From Catonia carolina (Eukaryota > Arthropoda > Insecta > Hemiptera > Achilidae), in assembly GCA_035578175.1 (NCBI GenBank), contig JAQMRL010000006.1, positions 54,787,001-54,851,000 of the forward strand: a DNA stretch of 64,000 nucleotides, read 5' to 3'. The number at the start of each line of letters is the position of its first letter. Position 1 is the stretch's first letter. Below are positions 20,284-30,205 of the stretch, piece after piece. The notes beneath the pieces are model-generated. The model worked only from the letters and a program-made list of their open reading frames with translations, ran no database searches and was not told the origin of the DNA. Position numbers and translations under genes: made by a program.

Positions 20284-20541
20284 AATTCCCTAAGGTGAAA
20301 TCTGCCTTAAAAAGGACAAGATTTGAGTCTGTGGAAGCTGTGAAAGAGAAAGCGGCACACGTCCTGAAGGAGGTGACAGAAGATGACTTCCAGCACTGTT
20401 TCCAACAATGGAAAATCGCATGGAGCGTTGTAGGGATAGAGTAGGAGTGTATATTGAAGGTGACAATAAGTGATTATGTATAAAATTAAAATAAAATTAT
20501 TTACAACGTCAGTCTCGTTAGTTAATAGTCACAACTTGTAG
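20284..20541 (+). pseudogene. 3' end of a second mariner copy
   Basis: ttccctaaggtgaaatctgc through gtgattatgtataa matches 16150-16345 of the mariner at 15471. It ends in a diverged 3' terminal repeat (agtctcgttagttaatagtc, 20511-20530). The encoded piece corresponds to PKVKSALK...RFESVEAVKEKAA...DDFQHCFQQWK, with an in-frame TAG. Only the last quarter of the element remains. Confidence 0.9.
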
Positions 20542-20551
20542 TTACGTAGTC

Positions 20552-20700
20552 TTAAGTCGTTTTGATAAACATTGGTGGAATTTTTTCGACGATTGTTTGT
20601 GACATTTCAGCATCCTCGATTAAATTAGATAAAGCCGTAAATTTGTTGGAGATGTGAATCAAATTTTGATTGTTTACGTTTCGTTGATTGTCTACACTAA
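20552..20700 (-). pseudogene. Possible LINE ORF1 (gag-like) fragment
   Basis: In minus sense it reads NNQNLIHISNKFTALSNLIE, then IVEKIPPMFIKTT and a stop. N.F..L and KIPPIFVK-type phrases occur in ORF1 proteins of Jockey-group elements. The resemblance is short and I am not sure. It could be a chance frame. Confidence 0.3.
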
Positions 20701-21245
20701 TAAGGTATATTTTCGCATGTTTCCTTGGATCAGCTGTGTGAAAACTTTTTACACACTTACTTATAATCCAAGCCATCTTGATCAGATGACCGTCTACATT
20801 AGCAGAAATTACAGAACAGTCAGACGTAAAAGAAAAAAAAGAAAAAATCTGATCAGATGACTTGAAATCGACTTCGTCTATTGTTGTACATTATTTTTAC
20901 ACCAGCCCAAAGATAGTTCACGCGACAATTCCACAAACACTTATTGCAAAAGAAACAATTATGTTTTATTTGCACAACACAATATCGGTAACAAATAACA
21001 CTTTACATAGAATAAATATGCACAGAACTCTCAAATATATAAATATTTTATAATAATTAGCAAACTAAAAAAAACCTACGTGTAAACAAAGAAACAAATT
21101 AGCTGGCCCCCTACAAATTAATTTGTAGGCCACTTTTTAAGATTGTGGCCTTGTTTGCATTTTAGAGCATAATTTTCTATAACTTTAGTGTCCACAACTA
21201 AGGTTATAGAAAATTATAAAACCTACGATTTATATTTCAATCATT
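20696..21245 (+). repeat. Duplicated block, copy 1 (second copy at 61384)
   Basis: From taataaggtatattttcgca through catatttt.ataattagc to the family A start it is closely similar to 61384-61934. It contains the internal inverted repeat ttttctataacttt / aaggttatagaaaatta (21173-21215). The similarity continues into the adjoining A element head with its GT/GA microsatellite, so the two blocks were copied together (about 0.9 kb). Confidence 0.87.
20791..20849 (+). mobile_element. 5'-truncated family C SINE tail
   Basis: cgtctacattagcagaaatt ... cagtcagacgtaaaag plus an A-rich run is the last 60 bp of SINE family C. It is flanked by TGATCAGATGAC (20779-20790, 20850-20861), a 12-bp duplication. 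The same insertion is present at 61474-61530, so it predates the block duplication. Confidence 0.88.
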
Positions 21246-21655
21246 TTTAATTTATCTTGCTTATATGAATATAATAAAAGTAAAGTATTGTTTTCATTTG
21301 AATTTTTCGAACTTGAGTTTTCACCGGATATACACGTTTTCAGACCCCCTGAACCCCAAAAAACATTTCTAGCGATGGCTGTGCTGCTGCTGTTGTTGTT
21401 GTGTGTGCGTGCGTGTGTGTGTGTGTGTGTGCATGAGAGAGAGAGGGAGGGAGAGAGAGAGGGAGGGATGGAGAGGGATGGATGTAGAGGGAGGGGGAGA
21501 GAGTGGAGAGGGAGCTTGTGTGTGAGCGAGCTTGTACTCGTGTGTGCGTGCGTGTAATGTATATATATATACGTGTTTGTGTGTGTGCGCGTGCGCGTGC
21601 GTGCGAGAGAGAGAGAGTGAGCGTGTGTATGTTAACAAAATATCTGAAGAACGGA
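21246..21655 (+). mobile_element. Family A element, 5' part with expanded GT/GA microsatellite
   Basis: Starts ttaatttatcttgcttatat (decayed 5' repeat). It contains ttttcagaccccctgaaccc and a long compound GT/GA/GC microsatellite at 21395-21632, then aacaaaatatctgaagaacg, and is cut at about 21655. Open frames here are microsatellite translations, not genes. Confidence 0.85.
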
Positions 21656-21961
21656 ATGCCGCGTTACCTCAGTGCAATAGTGGTACATCTGAAAAAAATT
21701 CAATTTTGAGATATTTGGACTAAAAGTTGTGTTTTGGAGGCTTTTTCATTGCTATAGCGGGTTAAAAGATATATAGTTAATTATTTATCCAAGTTATCTC
21801 ACTATTACACTAACCTCTTATTTCTTGATAAATCGGTACATCAGTGAGACAAATAAAGGTTGTCCCACTGTTGCTTGGAAAAGTTTTGTGAAATAGGGGG
21901 GACATTTTAGATATCCCAGTATTGCGCTAACTTTTGTTTGCATATTTGTTCTTCTTCAATT
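21656..21961. other. Unrecognised DNA between two family A pieces
   Basis: No match to the family A body. It may be an insertion or a diverged part of an A copy. The phrase ctcactattacac-type repeats (agtgagac, cactgttgc) have no clear structure. Confidence 0.4.
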
Positions 21962-22457
21962 ATTTTAAAAAACGCCTTGTTTACTATGCTGTACAAGATA
22001 GGGTAGGCGTCATGTCTGCTGAAATTCTTGGGGAGGCTATTTTCTTGTATAAAAATATGGTTTTTGTATGATTGCGGTCTTAATATGTATTTTAGCGCAA
22101 TAGTGTATATCATCAAAGTTGTAGACAATTTAAAACTCTACAACTTTTAGTTCAAATATTTCTTTGTGTAATGCTTAGTTTAGCGATAATTATTGATTTT
22201 CTGTTTTTTCTTCATGAAAATGTGTAAAAAATTGATTTTTTAAGATTTCGGCCTTGGTATGCATTTTACGACAAAAGTGTATGTAATAAAATGTATAGAA
22301 AATTAAAAGATCTACCATATTTAGTTATAAGCATTTTGCTTTACAGAGCCTAGTTAGCGTGAAAGAGTGATTTTCGTAATATTAAGCCAAACTGAAGTTG
22401 TTTTTCATTTTGCATCATTCACTCATGATTTAAATGAGGTTATGATTTTTGGGATTA
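21962..22457 (+). mobile_element. Family A element, middle and 3' body
   Basis: From ttttaaaaaacgccttgttt and tacaagatagggtaggcgtc to aaatgaggttatgatttttg, matching the consensus order. It lacks the terminal 3' repeat and hairpin, and is joined directly to the start of the next A copy at about 22458. Confidence 0.87.
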
Positions 22458-23426
22458 ATTTTTACTTTCTCTTGCCTATATGAATATATAGGAAGGAAAG
22501 TATTGTTTTCATGTCGATTTTTCGAAATCGAGTTTTCACCGGATCTATACGTTTTCAGACCCCCTGAACCCAAAAAACATGTTTTTAGCGATTGGTCTGT
22601 CTGTGTGTCTGTGTGTGTGTCTGTGTGTCTGTGTGTGTGTGAACAGAATATCTCAAGAACGGAACATCGTACGAACTTGAAACTTGAAACTTAAGTTACA
22701 TACCACTACCGGACGCGACACGAACATTTTCATCAAAATCGGTCAACCGGAAGTAGTAGTTTATTCGTATAATTTTTCAGTTTTTTGCGATTTTCTCAAA
22801 AACTGGTCCTACGATTTTTTTTAAAATCGCCTATTTTACTCAATTTTTTATTCTCTACAAGATAGGGTAGGCGCCATGTTTGCTGAAATTCTCGGTGAGG
22901 CTGTTTTCACGTAAAAACGTTGTTTTTTTAAGATTACGGCTTTAATATAAATTTCAGCGCAAAAACTTATATAATAAAAGTTGTAGAGAATTTAAAAACC
23001 TACAACTTTTGTTTCAAACATTTTTTTGTATAACGCTTAGTTTAGCGGTAATTAGCGATTTTCTGTTTTTTTTCTCACGAAAACGTGAGAAAAATCGATT
23101 TTTTTAACATTTCGGTCTTAGTATGCATTTTACGACAAAAGTGTATATAATAAAAGTTATAGAAAATTAAAAGATCTACAACTTTTGTTTAGAGCATTTT
23201 TCTCTACAGAGCCTAGTTTAGCGTGAAAGCGTGATTTTCCGTATTTTTAAGCCAAACTGAGTTCGATTGTCATTTTGCGTCATTCACTCGTGATTAAAAT
23301 AAAGTTATGTTTTTGAGGTTAGTTTTTGTTTATTTCTAATATTTTATTAATAATGTTAGGTTTATTATTAATCATTTGCATTGGCAAGAGAAAGTTGTGT
23401 GAGTGTTTCACACCAGATTTTTTTTG
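22458..23426 (+). mobile_element. Family A (HINE-like) element, best complete copy
   Basis: 5' end tttttactttctcttgccta, with 13-bp repeat ACTTTCTCTTGCC at 22463-22475. GT/CTGT microsatellite at about 22599-22641. The body has gtaggcgccatgtttgctga, tagtttagcggtaattagcg and gcctagtttagcgtgaaagc. The 3' inverted repeat GGCAAGAGAAAGT is at 23382-23394. A hairpin GTGTGA-gtgt-TTCACAC follows, then cagattttttt. There is no open frame of note, so it is non-autonomous. Short subterminal inverted repeats, a 5'-proximal microsatellite and a 3' terminal hairpin are the described features of Helentron-derived HINE/DINE-1 elements. Confidence 0.88.
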
Positions 23427-23510
23427 TATATTTCTAATATTATGTTATATTGTTCATTATTTGCATTGGCAAGAGAAAGTCGATTGAGTGTTTCACATCA
23501 GATTTTTTTT
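23427..23510 (+). mobile_element. Extra family A 3' terminus
   Basis: A second copy of only the last 80 bp (tatatttctaatattatg, catttgcattggcaagag, aaagtcgattgagtgtttca, catcagatttttttt) follows the complete copy directly. It gives two 3' ends in tandem. Confidence 0.85.
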
Positions 23511-24351
23511 ATCTATATATTTGTCAGGTGGATCAATTTTCCGCTCACTGATTTTCTGTTGTGCTCGTTTATTTGCCTGTTAATATTTTGCCTTGAAAAG
23601 TTTGAGTTGACATTAGTCGAGATGATGTATCCTGAAGTGTTATTTCGCCGTTAATTTTAGAGCTAATTTTGAGTAAACGTTTGTTGTCAAATTTCAGCCA
23701 ATTAGTTATCCTGGGTAATATAAAATTTTATTTTATCACCGAATAATTTACAGAGATTCATTAAAAGGATTTACAGTTTTATTACTCTTGAAACGTTAAG
23801 TTTTATTGAAATTAAATTCCGTAACATTTGAAATTTAGAATGTTTTAAATTATTTTGTTAAAATTGTTTATTCAAGGAATCTCTCCCTCTGTCGTTCCCT
23901 CCACTCTCCATCTTTTGTTTTTATGGACAATAAATTCTGATACATTTGGAACACTTCATGACCGTGTTTATCAAACAATGATGCTAATTGTTGAACCAGA
24001 AATCAAATGATGAAAAGTAATTTTGTCATTTTACAGCGCTCGTTGTTGTATTAAAACCACTTGAATTTCATTCAAATTGCAGATGACAATTTTGTCCGCT
24101 ATAATTAGCTACTTGAAAAGCGATACAGTGAGTATTCCCATTCATTTTACTATTGTACATTGTAAATTGTACAACAGACAATCTAGGCTTATTTTACAAC
24201 AATGATAATCATTTAGATGGAAATGGGCTGTAGATTTTTGCATAAGTAAAGCCCTCTAATGGAGATCTCAATTGAAACTACTGTGTATTTTATGTATAAT
24301 TAGTAATTTAATTGTTATTTTCAAGTTAAAGTCGTTTTAACCTTTTCAATA
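23511..24351. other. Unrecognised intergenic DNA
   Basis: No gene or known repeat was recognised. Confidence 0.55.
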
Positions 24352-24460
24352 CTAACGTCCGGAAATTAGGACGTTGATATATTTTACGTAGTAATAACAT
24401 CCGATTTACCGGACGTCCGTAAGTTATGCATTAAGTGCCAACGTCCGGATAACTGAACAT
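24352..24460 (+). mobile_element. Possible piggyBac-like terminal fragment with ACGTCCG repeats
   Basis: TTAA (24337-24340) is followed by ccttttcaatactaacgtcc, then three more ACGTCCG or CGGACGT words by 24440. One pair forms aacgtcc ... ggacgtt (24353-24375). piggyBac-type ends begin CCYTTT after a TTAA target and often carry such words. No second end or transposase was found. Confidence 0.3.
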
Positions 24461-24504
24461 TTCCAAAAAAAAACATGTAAACAATTTTTTTTTTTGTAGC
24501 CATT

Positions 24505-24745
24505 ATTTGTTATTGGGAACTGTACCTTATTGACAACTACCCAATTCGATCGCTGCTCTTCACTGTATTTATTTTTTGGCGTAATTAGGCATGAATTTTT
24601 TGAACAGAGACCCCCAGTGAAGTTTGTTCAGGAATGGCTGTCAGCCGGTTACCATATAAAGTTGCTTGCCCAACCAGTGTTGCTTAACAATTAATAGCGA
24701 CTTTCTACCAGCTGACTGACTGGGCTGGTCCGAAGGCCTGAAATT
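24505..24745 (-). mobile_element. Family E repeat, copy 1
   Basis: The reverse complement matches 27430-27685 and 27686-27945: start ggccttcgg-c-cagcccagtcagt, middle ggttgggcaagc.acttt and ctgacagccattcctgaaca, end gtacagttccc.ataacaaat followed by an A run. The A-rich 3' end suggests a retroposon. No Pol III boxes are clear. Confidence 0.82.
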
Positions 24746-24802
24746 AATCAAACTTAAATTGAAATTAATTAAACAAAAATTAATCGAATAATGTATTTTG
24801 AA

Positions 24803-24985
24803 ACCGTCTCCGTGGCGTAGTGACTAGCGCGCTAGTCTACAAAGCGAAAGGTCCCGGGTTCGATTCCCCCCTAGGGTCTGGAAATTTTAACACGTTAAAA
24901 CCACCGTTAAGGTACCAAAACCCACAGTATAGTCGCTAATGACCAAGCTGTCGATGCGACTTTAAATAACTAAAAAATAATTTGA
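24803..24985 (+). mobile_element. tRNA-derived SINE, family S, copy 1
   Basis: tRNA-like head with A box TGGCGTAGTGA (24813-24823) and B box GGTTCGATTCC (24857-24867), then a body ending tgtcgatgcgactttaaata and an A-rich tail. The T-stem does not pair well, so it is not a working tRNA gene. Related reverse copies are at 54168-54325 and 57236-57402. Confidence 0.88.
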
Positions 24986-25025
24986 ATATTTTTAGTGTAA
25001 GAACGATTTCTTTTTTTATGAACAC

Positions 25026-25478
25026 TTCTTCTTCTTCTTCTTCTTTGGCCTCGCCTCTTCCCGTTACGCGGGGTCGGCTTTCCCAATCAGAGAGCTCCAT
25101 TTGTTACGCTCCTGTGCGTCTTCCTCGGATAAGCCCAACATTTTCATGTCTCTTTGGACATTCGTCATCCACGTGGTAAGGGGTCTACCCCTTCCTCTCC
25201 TCCCTGTAGCCATGGAAAGGCACCTCTTCACGACATGATCATCCGTTCTCCTGAGCATATGACCATACCATCTCATCCTGGACTCTCGCACCTTTTCTGC
25301 TATATTAGCAACTTTGAAGGTTCCCCTTATATGCTCATTCCGCACCTTATCCTTCAATGTGACTCCTCCCGCCCATCGCAGCATGCGCATCTCTGTAGTG
25401 TGGAGTTTCTGTTCATGCACTCTCTTAAGTGCCCAAGCCTCGCTGCCATAGACAAGTGCTGGTCTAACTGCCGGAAAT
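25026..25478 (-). pseudogene. LINE reverse transcriptase C-terminal region with (GAA)n tail
   Basis: In minus sense from 25478: AVRPALVYGSEAWALKRVHE, then KLHTTEMRMLRWAGGVTLKD, then IRGTFKVANIAEKVRESRMR, WYGHMLRRTDDHVVKRCL, GRRGRGRPLTTWMTNVQRDM and KWSSLIGKADPA, then a stop. LVYGSEAW, RWYGHMLRR and GRRGRGRP are the standard landmarks of insect LINE RT ends. The frame is open from the start of homology to the stop (about 137 codons), so it is a little-decayed 5'-truncated copy. A (GAA)n tail lies at 25026-25044. The upstream catalytic domain is absent. Confidence 0.9.
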
Positions 25479-25582
25479 TTTATTTTTCTGTAACGTTGAA
25501 ATTTTGGTCGGCAATGGCAGGCTTACGTCTGGAAGTTTTCGAAATAAGAATAGCACTTTTTTGCGCCCTTATTCAAATTAAT

Positions 25583-25879
25583 TTTCAAGTTTAAAGTTCG
25601 TACACGATGTTCCGTTCTCGAGATATTCTGTTCACACACACACACACATACACACACACACGCACGCACGCACGCACGCACGCACGCACAGACAGATAGA
25701 CGGACAGACACACACACACACACGCTAATCGCTATTAACATGTTTTTTTTTGGGTTCAGTGGGTCTGAAAACGTGTAGAAAACTCGATTTCGGTGAAAAC
25801 TCGATTTCGAAAAATCGACATGAAAACAATACTTCCCTTTCTATATTCTGTATTCATATAGGCAAGAGAAAGTAAAAAA
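25583..25879 (-). mobile_element. Family A element, 5' part
   Basis: In plus sense it runs from caagtttaaagttcgtacac through a CA/GCAC microsatellite (25633-25725) to attcatataggcaagagaaagt at 25852-25873. A short internal duplication (aaaactcgatttcggtg then aaaactcgatttcgaaa) is present. Confidence 0.87.
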
Positions 25880-25957
25880 CAAACATAAATCACTAATTAC
25901 CGTTTAACTAAGCATTATACAAAAAAAAACAATTTAAATAAAAGTTGTAGGTTTTTT
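25880..25957 (-). mobile_element. Family A internal fragment
   Basis: aatcactaattaccgtttaa and aaataaaagttgtaggtttt match the middle of family A in reverse. About 75 bp. Confidence 0.7.
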
Positions 25958-27080
25958 ATTGTTATTGGTCGAAAGACTGATGCCAGAAAAACATTACTGT
26001 AAAGTGTTTACTTCGTGAAAATGCATTATAACTTATGTACATAATATTGTACGAAGGAACAAAGAGGTCGTTAATTTTTCCAGGTAATTTGCAGTTAGTT
26101 TAACGGTTACGATAAAGTTTTTAGTTTAAAATACACATCCTGTTATCACAACACAGTTATAGGTTTTCAATAAATCAACAAATTTGTAGTGAACCATCAA
26201 GTGCAGTATTTCTATATAGCATTATCGTTGTATTGTACTGTTGCCAATGTAATTTAGTCGAGGTGTATCACTTGAGAAGTGTAAACTTTGCAAGGGTGTG
26301 AGAGTGATTTTAGCGCTGATGTTAAAAGGGGGTGTTTCAGTTGATTCTAGTGGTGGGGTCCGAATGGTGGTGGAGTGGTTTGGGTGTTCAGGTAATAGTT
26401 AATGAAACTGATTTGAATTCGGTTCGGTTAATTTCTCAGTTAGTACTGTGTAAAAACATCCTTCGATATAACTACGACGGACTTAACCCTTTTCGATTCA
26501 ATATAACGAACACCTCTCTCTCTCATTTTAAAGAGAGATCTGTTAACCAAGTCTACTTTACTCTCACACTTGCACTTCTCACATTTCCCCCGAAGCTTTT
26601 CCACCCCTCTCTTCTTTACTCACTCATTCCCCCTTTATTCACACTCCCGGTCTTCTTCTTCTATAGATCGAGACACCGGAACAACCTATCCGGGGCTTAA
26701 AACGTCTCCTCGCTATCCTTAATGATATTTAACGCTGGGAAACCATTAAAGTCACATTACAGTCCTTCTAAACGTAACACACTATACCACCCAACCGATA
26801 GCCAGGCTTACCAACTGACAAACATTAAATTTACACTATTTTAAAAATTTCAACAATGCTGCCAATATTTAAAAATAAATTAAATTAAATTTTCTTTGCA
26901 TTATATCTGTATCTCAGATTTACTGTATCTTAAAAGTCCTAAACGTAATTTAAATATTATTATTTAATTACCGAATTATATAATTAATTATAAATATAAT
27001 TATAACAGAATTTAAATTGGAGAAAAACATTTTCTTATTATTATTTATTATTCTTATTATTCTTTATTTTTTTGTAATCC
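25958..27080. other. Unrecognised intergenic DNA
   Basis: A 122-codon open frame (26332-26700) has a pyrimidine-rich, Leu/Phe/Pro-rich second half and resembles nothing I know. I do not call it a gene. 26870-27080 is extremely AT-rich. Confidence 0.45.
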
Positions 27081-27395
27081 CTATTGTGTGTACGTTGCAA
27101 TCTGTTCAATTCAGAACAAGAAGCAACCCCATGATCCAATTAAATGAGGATGATGTGTATGACGTGTAAATGAGGTGTAGTCTTCTTCAGGCTCAGGTCG
27201 ACCATTTCTAAGAGAGTTTGGTTAATTGAACCCCAACCATCAAAGTACACCGGTAACCACTGTCTAGCATTTAAATCCGTATAAAAGTAATTACCTTTAC
27301 TAAGATTTGTACCAGGAACCTTTGTCTCCAAAAATCAGCCGTTAAACAGCTGATTTTGACGACGACTTTACCTTTAGTCCAACCCGGTGGGTTAT
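27081..27395 (-). mobile_element. tRNA-derived SINE, family D, copy 1
   Basis: In minus sense: head acccaccgggttggactaaa (A box region), a decayed B box (tggtacaaatct), then body landmarks ccggtgtactttgatggttg and gaacagattgcaacgtacac. Related copies are at 27950, 46786, 54353 and 59629. Confidence 0.85.
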
Positions 27396-27429
27396 TTATT
27401 TTTTACTCTACAAAAATAATTATATTCAT

Positions 27430-27685
27430 TTACCAACAGCTAGGCCTTCGGGCCAACCCAGTCAGTTTACCGGTATAAAGTCGCTATTATTTGTTAAGTA
27501 ACATCGGTTGGGCAAGCGACTTTGCACGGTGACCAACTGACAGCCATTCCTAAACAAACTCCGCTGAGGGTCTCTGTTTAAAAATTCATGCTAAATTACG
27601 TCAAAAATACAGGGAAAAGCAGCGATCAAGTTGGGTTGTTGTCAATAAAGTACAGTTCTCGATAACTAATAAAAGCTTAAAAAAA
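27430..27685 (+). mobile_element. Family E repeat, copy 2
   Basis: Starts taccaacagctaggccttcg and ends ctaataaaagcttaaaaaaa. Directly followed by copy 3 in the same orientation, period 256 bp. Confidence 0.87.
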
Positions 27686-27945
27686 TTACCAACAGCTAGG
27701 CCTTCGGCCAGTTCAGTCAGTCACTAGTATAAAGTCACTATTATTTGTTAAGTAACATCGGTTGGGCAAGCGACTTTGCACGGTGACCAGTTGACAGCCA
27801 TTCATGAACAAACTCTACTAGGGGCCCTGTTCAAAGGTCATGCCTAATTCACGTCAAAAATACAGTAAAAGCAGCGATCAAATTGGGTAGTTGATCAATT
27901 GGGTAGCTGTACAGTTCCCGGTAACAAATATAAAGCTAAAAAAAC
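27686..27945 (+). mobile_element. Family E repeat, copy 3
   Basis: Starts ttaccaacagctaggccttc and ends aaatataaagctaaaaaaac. It is close to copy 2, with an extra duplicated 16-bp phrase (attgggtagttgatca / attgggtagctgt) near its 3' end. Confidence 0.87.
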
Positions 27946-27949
27946 CAAT

Positions 27950-28175
27950 TTAAAGTGAAGTCAGCTGTTTTAATAGCTGATTTTCGGAGATGAAAGTTCC
28001 TGGTTCAAATCCTAGTAAAGGGTTAATCCTACTTTAATACGGATTTGGATACTAGGCAGTGGTTATTGGTGTACTTGTTGGTTGGGGGTTCAAATAACCA
28101 CACTCTCTCAGGATTGATCGGCCTAGGTCTGCACAGGACTATACTTCATTTACGCGTCAACTTTATCCTAAGTTT
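27950..28175 (+). mobile_element. tRNA-derived SINE, family D, copy 2, 5' truncated
   Basis: Contains B box GGTTCAAATCC (28013-28023) and the family body (ttaatacggatttggatact, tgttggttgggggttcaaa, actctctcaggattgatcgg) but lacks the A box end. It is oriented opposite to copy 1, with the two E repeats between them. Confidence 0.82.
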
Positions 28176-28195
28176 ATTTTGTTTATCTACACCTT

Positions 28196-28415
28196 TTATT
28201 TTTCTCTAACAAGCCTAGTTTAGCGTCAAAAAGTGATTTTCCGTATTATTAGGCCAAACTAAGGTTGATTTTCATGTTGCACCATTCACTCAAGATTAAA
28301 ATAAGGTTATGTTTCTTGAGGTTAATTTTTTCGTTTATTTCTAATGTTTTATTACTATTTTAAGTTTTAAGGTTTATTATTTGCATTGGCAACAGTAAGT
28401 TGTGTGATTAATTTC
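28196..28415 (+). mobile_element. Family A element, 3' end
   Basis: ttctctaacaagcctagttt to catttgcattggcaacagta, then agttgtgtga. The 3' inverted repeat is mutated and the hairpin is incomplete. Confidence 0.82.
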
Positions 28416-28825
28416 TCTTGTGAGTGACAAATTATTATAGTTTTCTGCAGATTTTTACTTTTTCTGTAATATAATAAAATAACAATAACAATTTTATTTG
28501 CATATTTAAATAACGTAGTCTATAAATAAGAATGGTAAAACAACTTCCACACAGTACTACTACAAAAAGGACATCTAAAAATTAAGAACTAAATAGTTCA
28601 CCAACGCACACAACGCTGTTGATACAATAACACGTCCGATCACTGAAAGTTTTAGCGCAAACTAGAGTTTGACAACGTGAACTTTCACGTACGATAATAA
28701 TTGGAATTAAATTTCTAGAAATTGGGCTGGTTCAAACAACATAATTGACTGTGACAAGTCATAGGGTAGGGTTGTAAAGTCTGCTAAATAATGGCTGTCT
28801 AAAAAAATAATAGGTATTTAAAAAA
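28416..28825. other. Unrecognised intergenic DNA
   Basis: Nothing recognised. Confidence 0.55.
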
Positions 28826-29511
28826 TCTGGTGAGAAACACTCACACGACTTTCTCTTGTCAATGCAAATTATGAACATTACAACCTAACATTAGTAATAC
28901 AACATTACAATAATAAACAAAACATCTAACCTCAAAAAACATACCCTAATTTTAATCATGAGTGAATGATGCAAAGTGAAAACCAAGCTTAGTTTGCTTT
29001 AAAAATACGGAAAATCACTTTTTCACGCTAAACTGGGCTCTGTAGAGAAAAAAGCCTAAAATAATTAATAATTGTAGATCTTTTAATTTCCTACAAATTT
29101 GATTACATGCATTTTTGTCGAAAAATGCATACTAAGGCTGAAATCTTAAGCACTCCTTTTTTCACAGATTTTCATTACAAAAAAAAACAGAAAATCACTA
29201 ATTACCGCTAAACTAAGTGTTATGCAAAAATTATTCGAAATAAAAGTTATAGATTTTTAAATTGTCTACAACTTTTATAAATACACGTTTGCGCTAAAAT
29301 GCATAAATATTAAGGCTGCAATCTTAAATAAACCGTTTTTTTCGTGAGTACAGCCTGCCCAAGAATTTCAGCAGACATGGCGCCTACCCTATCTTGTAGA
29401 GAATAAAAAATGTAGTATATGAGGCGGTTTAAAAAAAAATCGGAGCCGTTTTTGAGAAAATCGCAAGAAAGTGAAAAATTACACGAAAAACTACTACTAC
29501 TACTACTACTA

Positions 29512-29560
<49 letters not shown>

Positions 29561-29699
29561 GATCGCTAAAAACATGTTTTTTGGGTTCGGGGGTCTGAAA
29601 ACGTGTAGATTCGGTGTAATCTCGATTTTCAAAAATCGACATGAAAACAATACTTTACTTTCTATCTATTCATATAGGCAAGTGAACGTAGAAATAACA
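28826..29699 (-). mobile_element. Family A element, near complete
   Basis: In plus sense aaaaaatctggtgagaaaca, then actttctcttgtc, then the body and an (ACT)n(AC)n microsatellite (29491-29559), ending tattcatataggcaagtgaa. The microsatellite has replaced the usual ctcaagaacgg...accggaagt segment, so there is an internal deletion at that point. Confidence 0.87.
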
Positions 29700-29728
29700 G
29701 GCAGATATTTACTACACATCCGTTTTTG

Positions 29729-30108
29729 TTGTTTAGGTCATTAGCCGAAAGCAGGGTGCTTTCAAAATTGTCTGGGTAAACTTCTAGAGGCTTTACCAAG
29801 TAAAACAAGCAGTGAGGTGGTTTATACATGCCTTCCTCACTGAGTGTTAAAATGGTTATTACCATGCCAGCCCCTTTGAAAATCATCTACTTTCCACACT
29901 GCAAATGACATATTTACTTCATTCACTACAGGGTCTGGCTGTATAATGAAATTCATTATTCTCAGAGGAGGTAACTGATAGTGTCTTTTATACCTGTACC
30001 TCTTCTGTTCTTAAACGTTTCAGTCATATAGTAGGCTTACCATGTAATAAGAAACAGAACTATTTTTTTTATTGAAATAGCAGATCGAGTGCAAATAATT
30101 TTGAAGTT
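29729..30108 (-). mobile_element. Family B retroposon, copy 7
   Basis: In plus sense ttgttgtttaggtcattagc to gcagatcgagtgcaaataat. It has a small insertion in the tail palindrome region (29748-29785). The 5' end is missing the gcccataac terminus. Confidence 0.82.
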
Positions 30109-30205
30109 TTTTGAAAATAAACACTCTACTTAAACATACGAGTATAACCATTTGAAAGTTTAACTAAATTTTGAATAAACAAATAACGTGAAAAATACAG
30201 AAATT

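Noticed and set aside
21288..21709. Overlapping open frames on both strands rich in Arg/Glu/Val/Cys or Thr/His
   Set aside because: Translations of the GT/GA microsatellite inside a family A copy. The same applies to frames at 25523, 29310, 58123-58459 and 62021-62342.
24803..24875. Possible tRNA gene
   Set aside because: A and B boxes are good, but the T-stem does not pair and the sequence continues into a repeat body and A-rich tail shared with other loci. It is a SINE head. The same goes for the other tRNA-like heads.
26300..26400. Possible exon/intron boundary (gtgttcag followed by gtaatag)
   Set aside because: Single short motif without an open frame, branch site or partner exon. It cannot be supported from sequence alone.
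26332..26700. 122-codon open frame
   Set aside because: Pyrimidine-biased second half, no recognisable domain and no supporting context. Possible but unsupported.
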